Assembly: GCA_012031225.1 (NCBI GenBank)
Contig: JAAUTZ010000021.1
Location: 1-43,845, forward strand
Reading direction: 5' to 3'
Length of the DNA stretch: 43,845 bases
Source: Chloroflexaceae bacterium
GTDB taxonomy: Bacteria; Chloroflexota; Chloroflexia; Chloroflexales; Chloroflexaceae
This document shows, one piece after another, positions 33,056-41,941 of this stretch. Under the pieces are notes generated by a model that ran no database searches, was not told where the DNA came from, and saw only the letters and a list, made by a program, of their open reading frames with translations. The number at the start of each line of letters is the position of its first letter. The stretch's first letter is position 1. The translations under genes were made by a program, and so were the position numbers.

Positions 33056-36028
33056 ATGAAAACGGTGCTTCACAACTCACGCGCCCAAACGCCTGTCGCC
33101 GCCCGTCGCCCTGATCGGTTCGCGGCAGTCCTGCTGCGCCCCGTTTATCTCACCGTAGGCGTGGTGCTGGTGCTGGCGGCCCTCGTCGGCAGCCTTGCGT
33201 ATCAGGCTCCGCCGCACGGCACAGTCCAGATTGGCTGGCTCGGCGATCAGCTGTTCCTGCATACCAGTGCTGGCTTGGGCGGCGATGCGATCACACAAGG
33301 TGCGTGGTATCCCGATGACCTGACCCCCGATTCGCCCACGCAGCGCAGCCGCTGGAGCCGTGAACACGCGGTGATCACGCTGCCCAATCTGGGGCGCGGG
33401 CACGATCTCGCCCTAACGCTAGTGGTGCAAGGCTTCCCCGCCGATCTGCGCGACCCACCCCAGCGCGGCGTAGTGGCTGCTAGCGATGGCACGCTCCAGC
33501 CGATTGTGACGCTCAAGGTGGGCGATACCCAACTCGCCGAGTTTCGCCCCACCGCTACGTGGCAGAGCTACACCTTCGTCATCCCCGCTGCCCTGCAAAC
33601 ATCGCCCGATCTCGTGCTAAATCTCTCCACTAGTGCCACCTTCCAGCACACCCTGCGTGGCGACGACCTGCGCCCAAAAGGGGTGCGCCTTGCGACTGTT
33701 GCCATTGCGCCGCATGCTAGCCCGCCACCCGGCCTGTTGCCCCCCGCGTGGCGAGCCGTCGGCTTGCTGATGCTGGTGGCATTGCTGCTCTACCTTGTGC
33801 TGCTGCGGGTGTTTGGCTCTTATCCGCTCGCATTTGTGGCGGCAATCTTGGCGACTGGTGCAGGCGCGGCGGGATTGGCTCTCGCCCGCATCTGGATGGG
33901 CGCAGTGCTAGAGGTTGCGCTGTGGGGCCTGTTGGGCTTGCTGCTGGGGGCGTGGGCTGGGCCCATGCTCGGTTGGCTGCATCGCCTGCTGCAACGCTAC
34001 ACCCACGGGCACGCGCTGCACTACGGCGTGGCCGTGGCGGCGGGGCTATGGCTTGCGCTGCTCAGTGGCGCAGCCGTGCAACGCTGGGCTAGCCCAACCG
34101 TTGGGCTGTGGCATGCGATGTTCCCCGACTCGCTGCTCATCGGAATAGTGCTGGTGGGCAGCGTGATGCTGCTGATCGTATCGGGCCGAGCTGGGCTGCC
34201 GCACACCACCGAGCGGATCGCCGCGAGTATGGATCACCCGCGCCAAGCCCGCTGGTGGCTGCTGCTGCTCGGTGGGGCATGGCTGGCTTATGTGTTTGCG
34301 GTGATCCTGCGCCTGCCCTATGTCGGGCACGCCGATTATGCCGATAATGCCGTCGTCGCCCGTAACCTGATCGCCGGGCGCGGGTGGGTCGTAGATTACG
34401 TCAGCCAGTTCTATTACATCATCCCCAGCACCACCCGCCCGCAAGAGACATGGCCCCTGCTCCAGCCCGTCTGGATTGCGCCCTTCTTCGCCCTATTCGG
34501 GGCGCAAGCGTGGGCCGCCAAGCTGCCCAATCTGCTGTTCACGCTGGCCCTCTTGCTGCTCGTCTACCACATCGGGGCGCGGCTCTGGTCGCCGCGGGTG
34601 GGCTTGCTGGCCGCCCTGATCACCGTGACCAACCACCTGTTCTTCACGCTGGTCATCTATGCCACCAGCGATCTTGCCTTCGTCGTCTTTAGCACCGCCG
34701 CGATCTATCTAATCTACCGTGCCGAAGCAGCGCACCGCACCGCGGCCCCCGCCCGTCACGTCTATCGCTGGCTGGGCGCGGCAGGTGTGCTGACCGGCTT
34801 GATGATGCTGCAAAAGCCGAGCGGCGCACTCATTGCCGTTGGCTTGGGGCTGTGGCTCGCCAGCAGTCGCCTGCATACCCTGTTCCAGCAGCACCCGCAC
34901 CCCACGTTCGCGCAGGCGCGGCAGGCGGTGCGGGGCTTGCTCGTGGGCGGCATCCTCTGGACGACAGTTGCCCTGCTGGTTCTCTCGCCGTATATGGCGC
35001 GCAACATGGCCTTATTCGGTGCGCCCGTCTATTCCACCGAGAAGTACGATGCGTGGGTTCTCGGCTATCGCGGCGATAGCGGCGATGCATGGCACGACAT
35101 CTACCGTGTCTTTGCACCAGAAGTCGGCGGGCTAGGTGTGCCGGATCGGAGTTGGGTGCTGCGCTGGGGCTTCGATTATACCTACGCCAAATTCCGCACG
35201 CAGCTGCTTGCCCTGCGCGATTACCTGATGCCCGCGTGGGTGGGTCCACCCGGCCCCCCCGATGCGGCGTGGCATAGCCTCTTTAGCCGCAACGAGGTAC
35301 GCAACATCATGTCGCCGGCGGGGGCGTGGCTCTCCTTGCTCGCCGTGATTGCAGCGGTACGCTTCCGGCGACGCTTGCTCAGTTTGCTGCTGTTTGCGTT
35401 TGGGCCCTACACGATTTTTTTGCTGACCTACTGGCGCACCAATGAAGAACGCTACTTTCTGATGGTGATGCCGTGGCTGGCGCTGCTGATCGCGTGGCTG
35501 ATCTGGTCGCTGTATACGGCCCTCGCCCAACTCGGTGCTGGCCGCTGGCAACCGCTCGGCTTGCTCGTGGTGCTGCTCACCACTGGCACAATGATGCAGC
35601 ACTCGTGGGGACCGATTGCCACGAAGGTGCAGACCGAACCGGCTCTGTGGCAGCCCGATCTGCTGGCCTACGAGTGGCTGCGGGCCAATACCGCCCCCGA
35701 TGCGGTGATCATGACCCGCAACCCATGGCAGCTGAACTGGCACAGCACACGTCCGGCCGTAATGATCCCTAACACCAACGATGCCGAGCTATTCTGGCAA
35801 CTGGCCCAACACTACCAGTCCGAGTATCTGGTCTTCGAGACGCTGCAACGGGTGAAAGGCGATGGAGCCGAACTGCTCGCGCCGCTCTTGCGGGCGGGCG
35901 AGGCCCAAGTCGGCGATGTTATTCACGGCTTTACGGTGGTGTATGCTAGCCCCACGCCCGACAACCGCGTGCTGATCTACCGCTTTCCAGAGCAACTGCC
36001 TGCACAGTTTGCGGAGCATAAGGAGTGA
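33056..36028 (+). CDS. GT39-type (ArnT/PMT-like) membrane glycosyltransferase with N-terminal beta-sandwich module
   Basis: The 990-residue protein has an N-terminal helix (about 25-45), an extracytoplasmic beta-rich module (about 50-225), a hydrophobic region with several helices, then a GT39 core with around ten helices. The acidic motif of the first periplasmic loop is HADYADNAVVARNLI. Such enzymes take a sugar from a polyprenyl-phosphate donor and add it to a lipid or protein outside the membrane. The N-terminal module matches the C-termini of the GT39 proteins at 39584 and 41938 (GVRLATVAIAP against GVRLDWVELRP). The ATG at 33056 is chosen because the TATAAT at 33041 implies a near-leaderless start; no Shine-Dalgarno precedes it. 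Confidence 0.88.
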   Translation: MKTVLHNSRAQTPVAARRPDRFAAVLLRPVYLTVGVVLVLAALVGSLAYQAPPHGTVQIGWLGDQLFLHTSAGLGGDAITQGAWYPDDLTPDSPTQRSRWSREHAVITLPNLGRGHDLALTLVVQGFPADLRDPPQRGVVAASDGTLQPIVTLKVGDTQLAEFRPTATWQSYTFVIPAALQTSPDLVLNLSTSATFQHTLRGDDLRPKGVRLATVAIAPHASPPPGLLPPAWRAVGLLMLVALLLYLVLLRVFGSYPLAFVAAILATGAGAAGLALARIWMGAVLEVALWGLLGLLLGAWAGPMLGWLHRLLQRYTHGHALHYGVAVAAGLWLALLSGAAVQRWASPTVGLWHAMFPDSLLIGIVLVGSVMLLIVSGRAGLPHTTERIAASMDHPRQARWWLLLLGGAWLAYVFAVILRLPYVGHADYADNAVVARNLIAGRGWVVDYVSQFYYIIPSTTRPQETWPLLQPVWIAPFFALFGAQAWAAKLPNLLFTLALLLLVYHIGARLWSPRVGLLAALITVTNHLFFTLVIYATSDLAFVVFSTAAIYLIYRAEAAHRTAAPARHVYRWLGAAGVLTGLMMLQKPSGALIAVGLGLWLASSRLHTLFQQHPHPTFAQARQAVRGLLVGGILWTTVALLVLSPYMARNMALFGAPVYSTEKYDAWVLGYRGDSGDAWHDIYRVFAPEVGGLGVPDRSWVLRWGFDYTYAKFRTQLLALRDYLMPAWVGPPGPPDAAWHSLFSRNEVRNIMSPAGAWLSLLAVIAAVRFRRRLLSLLLFAFGPYTIFLLTYWRTNEERYFLMVMPWLALLIAWLIWSLYTALAQLGAGRWQPLGLLVVLLTTGTMMQHSWGPIATKVQTEPALWQPDLLAYEWLRANTAPDAVIMTRNPWQLNWHSTRPAVMIPNTNDAELFWQLAQHYQSEYLVFETLQRVKGDGAELLAPLLRAGEAQVGDVIHGFTVVYASPTPDNRVLIYRFPEQLPAQFAEHKE

Positions 36029-36038
36029 GCCGAAGCAG

Positions 36039-37281
36039 ATGCGGATTCTGATGCTGACCACCTCCTACCCCAAATATTCTGGCGAGGCTACCGCGCCCTT
36101 CATTGAGGAGATTGCGGCGGGCATTGCGGCCCGCGGGCATGAAGTCCACGTCCTCGCCCCGGCCCACCCCGACGTGCGCCGCCAACGCATTGAGCGCGGC
36201 GTGCAGCTGCACTTCTTGCGTATGCGCCGCACCCCGCCCTGAATGTGTGGGGCTACGCCCAATCGCTGTTCGGCGATACGCTGGTGCGCTGGCAGACCCT
36301 TGCCGTTACGCCGTTTGCGCTGTGGGCCAGTGCCCAAGCCGTCGCTCATACGCTGCACACGCACGCCCCCTTCGACTTGCTGCACGCGCATTGGGTGTTG
36401 CCCAATGGCGTGCCCGCCGCCGTGATCGCCCGCCAACACGGAATCCCACTGGTGATTAGCCTGCACGGGAGCGACATCTACATGGCTGAACGCTACTGGC
36501 AAACCACGCCCCCCGCCGGTGGAGCATTTCGGGCAGCGGTAGCTATTACCGCGTGCAGTAGCGATCTGTTGCAGCGAGCGGTACGGCTTGGCGCACCCCC
36601 GCGCACATCCGCGTGATCCCCTATGGCGTGGATGTGCAGGCGTTTCAGCCGAACCCCGCCGCCGCCGCACAGGTGCGTGCTGAGCTAGGGCTGCACACAG
36701 AAACGCAACTTGTGGTAGGCTTAGGGCGGTTGGTATACAAGAAGGGCTTTGGCGGATTGCTCGATGCATGGGCAACGGTGGTGCAGCAGCACCCGCACGC
36801 ACATCTGGTGCTGGTGGGCTACGGCGACCTGCGAGCCGCGCTAGAGCAGCAGTCCCAGCAGCTTGGCATCCACGAGCGGGTGCATTTCACGGGGCAGCTG
36901 GAGCGCGAACGGGCTGCGCTGTACCTCGCCGCCGCCGATCTGTTTGCCCTGCCGATTGTGCGCGATCAGGGCACCGATGGACTGCCGAATGTGTTGCTCG
37001 AAGCGATGGCCGCCGCTCGCCCGATTGTCGCCTCGCGGGTGGCGGGTGTGCCGGATGTGATTGTGGATGGCCAGCATGGGCTGCTTGTGCCAGACCGTGA
37101 CCCGCCCGCCCTTGCCGCCGCCATTGGGCGGATGCTAGCCGAGCCGGAATGGGCCGCCCGGATGGGCGTAGCGGCCCGCCAGCGGGTGCTGCACGAATTG
37201 ACGTGGGCCCACACTGCCGCCCGTTTTGAACAGGTGTACAACGATGCGTGTCTTACCGCGTCCCTCAACCAAACCATCTAA
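36039..37281 (+). pseudogene. GT4-family glycosyltransferase broken by two single-base deletions
   Basis: Three frames carry one GT-B glycosyltransferase. Piece 1 (36039 to about 36220) has ILMLTTSYPKYSGE. Piece 2 (about 36221-36600) has LLHAHWVLPNGV and LVISLHGSDIY. Piece 3 (about 36601-37281) has VIPYGVDVQAF, VGLGRLVYKKGF, the donor-binding GTDGLPNVLLEAMAAARP and VAGVPDVI. Adding one base at 36220/36221 and one C to the C5 run at 36596-36600 restores a continuous frame of 415 codons, a normal length for GT4. It follows the GT39 gene by 10 bases. Either the gene is decaying or the assembly has indel errors; the conserved sequence of all pieces favours recent loss or error. Confidence 0.85.
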
Positions 37282-39385
37282 AGCCCGCCGTGCCGGGCGA
37301 ATTCCGCCGCCTATGGCGAGCGCACCAACCTTGCCCATGCTGGGTGGGGCCCTCGCTTTGCCTAAGCTCGGACTGATGCTGGCGGTAGCGGTAGGGCTAG
37401 GTGCGGGTGCGCTCCTGTTGCGCCTGTATCGCCTTGCCGCGCAGAGCCTGTGGCTCGATGAGGGCAGTACGTGGGCATTGATCCAATCGAGTTGGGCCAC
37501 CTTGTTTGCCGATCTGTTCAGCCCGGCTGCCGCCTACCCGCTCTATCACCTGCTCCTCAAGGCGTGGGTGGCACTTGCGGGCGACAGCGAATGGGCATTA
37601 CGCCTGCCGTCGGCGGTGGCGGGAGCGGTGGCCGTAGGACTCCTCTTCGGGGTAGCCCGCCAATTCGCGCACATGCGCCAGAGCGATAGCCGCGCCACCT
37701 TCGCTTTTAGCCTCGCCGCCGCCGTGCTGATGAGTACCGCGCCGTTTGCAATCTGGTACGCCCAAGAAGCCAAAGTCTACAGCCTGCTGCTCGTGGCAAG
37801 CATCCTGTTGCTGTGGGCAACCTTGCGGGTGGTGCAGCACCCTACCCGTAGGGCATGGCTAACGCTGCTCGGCATTGCCCTGCTGAGCATCTTTCTGCAC
37901 CGCCTCGCCATCCTCTTAGTCTTAGCTATTGCGGTGGTGTGGCTGTGGCTCGCCCCTGTCGCGCAAACATGGCGGGTGCGGCTGCTCGGTGGCGCGGCGG
38001 TGCTGACTACGAGCGTGGGCTTGGTGGTGTTGATGGCCCGCGGGCTAGGCAGCGACATTGCCGAGACGGGGGCCTACATTCCGGCCACCCCGCCGCTCGC
38101 CCTCAAGCTGACGCTGCTCCGCTTTAGCCTTGACCGGGGCCCCGGCGAGTTTCCGCTGGGGTGGATCGTGCCGTTTCTGATCCTCGGCACAGTGGGATTG
38201 TACCTGCTCCTCAGAGATGCCCGGCAACCCCGCCCCCAGAGCCATGCAGCGCGGGTGTTGCTGTGCTTCCTCTGTGTGCCGGCGGGCCTGTTTCTGGCCC
38301 AGCTCGGAGCCACGCGCCTGTTTGAAGCGCGGTATCTCCTGCTGATCTATCCGGCGTGGCTCCTGTTGCTGGTTTACCCCCTGCTCCATCCGGCGCGGGT
38401 GGTACGCGGGCTGAGTGGCGCACTGTTGGCGGGGGTGTTGCTCGTGCATGGGCTAGCCCTGACCCAAGCCCAATACGGCATCTTTTCGGGCGATCCGGTC
38501 AAAGAGCAGTACCGCGAAGCCATCGCCGAAGTTGCCACGCGCATGCACCCCGATGACCTGATTGTGCTCCATCCGGCGTATATTCGCCCCTTGTACGATT
38601 ACTATATGGTGCGGCACACCAGCGACACCCCGCCCGAGCCAGTCACCTTTGAGGCGTTTAAGCATGGTCAGCACGAATTTAACATGCGTGATTGGTATGC
38701 GGCACGGCGCGAAGCGTTTGCGGGCTACTACCGCAGCTTCCTGATCATTGCCCCCGCCCACGCCCGCACCGTAGATCAGCCCTTGCTCGAAACCGATGAG
38801 TACGGCTTGGTGGGTATCTACTACCAATACAGCTGGGAGCAGCGCAAGTGGCCGTGTGGGATCTGGCGCACGCACGGTGTCCACGTCTTCTGCCAAGATT
38901 CGCCCGAAGCCTACGAGACGGGCGCACTGCACCCGCCCGGCACGCCCTACGCCGCGCAGTTCGGGGCAGATATATTGCTCAAGGAAGTTATGCTCAAGGC
39001 GACCTTGCCGCAGGGGGCAGGCGTGTATCAGGCGGGTGGCAACCTCCCGCTCACGCTGTTCTGGGATGTCGTCCGCCAGCCCCAGCACGAGTACATCACC
39101 TTTCTGCACCTGTGTCAGCAATGCGATCTGCCACCGCCCGCAGGCAGCGATGGGCCGCCGCTCGAGGGCTACCTCCCTACCACAATCTGGCTGCCCGGCA
39201 AGCCGGTGCATGATGAGCAGACGATCCCACTGCCCGCCGATCTGCCGCCGGGCGAGTATCAGCTCTATCTGGGGCTGTACCCTTCTGGCGAGGCAGACGA
39301 AGCGGCCCGCTTGCCGATCCAAGCCACCCATCCAGTAGATCGCAACCGCCTGTGGCTCGGCACGGTGCAGATCGTGGCCCGCTGA
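37244..39385 (+). CDS. GT39-type membrane glycosyltransferase with C-terminal soluble domain
   Basis: The 713-residue protein has a basic cytoplasmic N-terminus, a GT39 core whose first periplasmic loop carries SLWLDEGSTWAL (catalytic-type DE), YPLYHLLLKAW, and FAIWYAQEAKVYSLLL, about eleven helices to residue 420, and a C-terminal extracytoplasmic domain of about 270 residues ending in a beta-rich segment (LPLTLFWDV, LPADLPPGEYQLYLGLY). That segment differs from the module shared by the other three GT39 proteins. The ATG at 37244 has AGG 9 bases upstream and overlaps the GT4 gene by 38 bases; an ATG at 37313 is also possible. The sugar and acceptor are unknown. Confidence 0.88.
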   Translation: MRVLPRPSTKPSKARRAGRIPPPMASAPTLPMLGGALALPKLGLMLAVAVGLGAGALLLRLYRLAAQSLWLDEGSTWALIQSSWATLFADLFSPAAAYPLYHLLLKAWVALAGDSEWALRLPSAVAGAVAVGLLFGVARQFAHMRQSDSRATFAFSLAAAVLMSTAPFAIWYAQEAKVYSLLLVASILLLWATLRVVQHPTRRAWLTLLGIALLSIFLHRLAILLVLAIAVVWLWLAPVAQTWRVRLLGGAAVLTTSVGLVVLMARGLGSDIAETGAYIPATPPLALKLTLLRFSLDRGPGEFPLGWIVPFLILGTVGLYLLLRDARQPRPQSHAARVLLCFLCVPAGLFLAQLGATRLFEARYLLLIYPAWLLLLVYPLLHPARVVRGLSGALLAGVLLVHGLALTQAQYGIFSGDPVKEQYREAIAEVATRMHPDDLIVLHPAYIRPLYDYYMVRHTSDTPPEPVTFEAFKHGQHEFNMRDWYAARREAFAGYYRSFLIIAPAHARTVDQPLLETDEYGLVGIYYQYSWEQRKWPCGIWRTHGVHVFCQDSPEAYETGALHPPGTPYAAQFGADILLKEVMLKATLPQGAGVYQAGGNLPLTLFWDVVRQPQHEYITFLHLCQQCDLPPPAGSDGPPLEGYLPTTIWLPGKPVHDEQTIPLPADLPPGEYQLYLGLYPSGEADEAARLPIQATHPVDRNRLWLGTVQIVAR

Positions 39386-39583
39386 GCAACGGCTGGCAAG
39401 TAAGGTTTCAGGTGCGAGGTATCAGGGGCGAGTGACAACACGGTCGAGACATGCTTGTACGAAGCAGTGCGAATCATAGCTACCAAATAGTGAGGCCCCC
39501 TTGTTACAATCCTTCCGCTTTGCCCCCTGTAACCTGACACCTGACACCGATCACCGATCACCCTGTTACGTAAGGCAATTGCT
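39386..39583 (+). repeat. Intergenic region with opposed heptamer tracts and a probable promoter
   Basis: A forward tract (AGGTTTC AGGTGCG AGGTATC AGGGGCG) lies at about 39402-39432 and a reverse tract (ACCTGAC ACCTGAC ACCGATC ACCGATC ACCCTGT) at 39530-39564. Between them TGTTACAAT is an extended -10 (TACAAT at 39505-39510) that could start transcription near 39517, placing the reverse tract inside the leader of the next gene. Nothing else is recognised. Confidence 0.7.
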
Positions 39584-41941
39584 ATGCGGCGCGGGTTGAT
39601 GCTGGTGCTGGTGCTGGCGGTACTGGTGCGGCTGGCATTGTGGGAGCAGCTGCCGCGTCAAGGCTGGATCAGCGACGAAGCCGAATACCTCGCCGCCGCC
39701 GATTGGCTCGCGCACGGGCGCGGCTTTGCGTGGTATCAGGGCTGGCTCTGGACGCGCGCTCCGATCTATCCGCTGTTCCTTGCCTCCCACATCGCCCTCT
39801 TCGGCTTCAATCTCACCCCGATCTACCTCTCCCAGCTTGTCCTGAGCCTCATCAACGTGCTGCTCGTTGCGGCGTTGGCGGGGCTGGTTGTGCGCCACGA
39901 AGCCCGCCCCACACCACCGAACGGCTGGCGGGGGCTACCCGCCGTACCCATCGTAGCCGCAGGCTTGGCCGCGGTGTACCTCCCGTTTGCCAGCTACCCG
40001 CAGATCATCTTGAGCGAAACGCTGTACCTGACATTCCTGCTGAGTGGCTTTGTTGCGCTTGGCTGGCACGCCCTGCGAGGGCGCGGGCATTGGCTGGCCC
40101 TGCTGGGCGCAGGCGGGTTGCTGGGCATGGCCACCCTCACACGCGGCTTGACGTTGGGCATGCTGCCGCTGATTGTGATCTGGCTGGTATGGCTGCACCG
40201 GCGCGAACAGCGCACGCTCCGCACTGCCGCGCTCGCCGCGCTGCTATTTGCGGGGGTGAGCGGTGGCATCATCGCTACGTGGAGCAGCTACGCGAGCCGC
40301 ACCTTTGGCGGGCTGATTCTGGTGGATACGACTGGCGCGTACAACCTGCTCCTTGGCGCACGCACCGCCCACGATGGCACGCGCGGCGATACGCCTACGC
40401 GCAACTTTGTGCAGGCGTTGCTCAATCCGAACCTAAGCCAGAATGAACGCCAAAGCCTCCTGTCCGACAGTTGCGGCTACCAGCGCAACGATCCGCAATT
40501 GCTCGCAGCACTTGGGCAGCCTGCCGCCGAGATTACCCCTGCCCAACGCCAACGCCTGATGACCAGCGAGGGGCTATGCCTGTTGCAAGCGGCTCCGGCG
40601 GCTTTCATCCGCAAGAGTAGCAGCGAACTGGTAGACCTGTTCCAGATCAACTACACTGGCGCAGAACGCATGACCAGTGGCTTCTCGTTGGGGCGGCTGC
40701 CTGTCGGCTATACGCTTGCGCTGTTCCTCGCTGAGGATACGCTGTATGTCGTTGGGCTAGGGCTAGCGGTGGCGGGCTTTGGGCTGTGGTGGGTGCGCCA
40801 ATCTGCGCCGCCGCTCACCACCCTGATCGGGCTGTGGTGGCTTTACAATCTGCTCACTGCACCAATCCTCTTTGCGATCAATCGCTTCCGTATCCCGCTC
40901 ATGCCCTTCGCCTGCATCTATGCGGCACTGCTCCTCGTCTGGCTTTGGCAACGGGCGGGCGGGTCGTTCCCGCTACGGGGTATCCCCCGCCCCGCCCTAC
41001 TCACGGCGGCGGTGCTGTTCGTGATCGCGAGTACGCCATATGCCTATCTCCAACAAGCACCGGCAGCGTGGGCCTCTTACTTTGGGCCCTATCCGGGCAG
41101 CCTTGCCAATACCCAGATCGCCCTTGCCCAACGTAGCACCTACCTGCACGAACAGCAGATCACGGCTGCGCTAGGGCGCGGCGATGCTGCTACCGCCCGC
41201 CGCCTGATCGAGCAGCAGCCGGGGCTAGACCTGTGGCGCATCGCCGCCGAGCCGTTGCTGTTGGGGCTAGAGGGGCAACCCGCGCAGGGGCTAGCACGCC
41301 TGCCCGATCCGGCTGAGCTGGATGCAACCCGCAATTGGCGGGCGAGTGTGGTGCGCGGCGACTTGCTGCGCCAGACGGGGGATTTGGCGGGGGCGCGGGC
41401 GGCGTTTACGCCCGGCTTCGTGGATGATGCGAACCCCGTTGAATGGGCGTGGCAGTGGCTCTATCCCCCGCCTACGACCCGCGTTGATTTGGGCGGCAAC
41501 CTTGATCTGGGCTACATCTCCGGCTTCTATCTCGGTGAAGGTGATCCGAGTGGCGGGGGCACGTTTCGCTGGACCGCAGCACATGCGCGGGTGCTGTTTC
41601 CGCAACAGGGCGGTGCAATGCAGCAGGTGTGCCTGCGCTACGATGGGCGCGGCTTGCCCGCCGATCTGCCGTTGCCCACGCTCACTCTCGCCTATGCCGC
41701 CGGAAACGCGGTGAAAGCCGCCCCCGCGATACCCTTTGGCACGGTGCCCCTGCGCCGCACAGTAGATGAGGCGTGCCTGCCACTGCCCGCTACCCCGCTT
41801 GGGGCCGATCTGGTGCTGGAACTGACAACCCCTGCCTTCACGCCCGCTGCTACCGATCTGCTGGCCCAACAAGGCATCCAAGCGGGACAGCTCCGCCGCT
41901 TGGGGGTGCGCCTCGATTGGGTTGAGCTACGCCCGCAATGA
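39584..41941 (+). CDS. GT39-type membrane glycosyltransferase with TPR-like and C-terminal beta module
   Basis: The 785-residue protein has a GT39 core with about eleven helices. The first periplasmic loop carries QGWISDEAEYLAAADWL with the DE pair, followed by RAPIYPLFLA and SETLYLTFLL. A helical, TPR-like segment (about 520-635) follows, then the beta-sandwich-like module (about 640-785, VDLGGNLDLGYISGF to GVRLDWVELRP). The same order, including the LVDTTGAYNL motif, is found in the next gene, so the two are paralogues. TAAGG lies upstream of the ATG. Its stop overlaps the next start (ATGA). It probably modifies a surface glycan, lipid or protein outside the membrane. Confidence 0.88.
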   Translation: MRRGLMLVLVLAVLVRLALWEQLPRQGWISDEAEYLAAADWLAHGRGFAWYQGWLWTRAPIYPLFLASHIALFGFNLTPIYLSQLVLSLINVLLVAALAGLVVRHEARPTPPNGWRGLPAVPIVAAGLAAVYLPFASYPQIILSETLYLTFLLSGFVALGWHALRGRGHWLALLGAGGLLGMATLTRGLTLGMLPLIVIWLVWLHRREQRTLRTAALAALLFAGVSGGIIATWSSYASRTFGGLILVDTTGAYNLLLGARTAHDGTRGDTPTRNFVQALLNPNLSQNERQSLLSDSCGYQRNDPQLLAALGQPAAEITPAQRQRLMTSEGLCLLQAAPAAFIRKSSSELVDLFQINYTGAERMTSGFSLGRLPVGYTLALFLAEDTLYVVGLGLAVAGFGLWWVRQSAPPLTTLIGLWWLYNLLTAPILFAINRFRIPLMPFACIYAALLLVWLWQRAGGSFPLRGIPRPALLTAAVLFVIASTPYAYLQQAPAAWASYFGPYPGSLANTQIALAQRSTYLHEQQITAALGRGDAATARRLIEQQPGLDLWRIAAEPLLLGLEGQPAQGLARLPDPAELDATRNWRASVVRGDLLRQTGDLAGARAAFTPGFVDDANPVEWAWQWLYPPPTTRVDLGGNLDLGYISGFYLGEGDPSGGGTFRWTAAHARVLFPQQGGAMQQVCLRYDGRGLPADLPLPTLTLAYAAGNAVKAAPAIPFGTVPLRRTVDEACLPLPATPLGADLVLELTTPAFTPAATDLLAQQGIQAGQLRRLGVRLDWVELRPQ

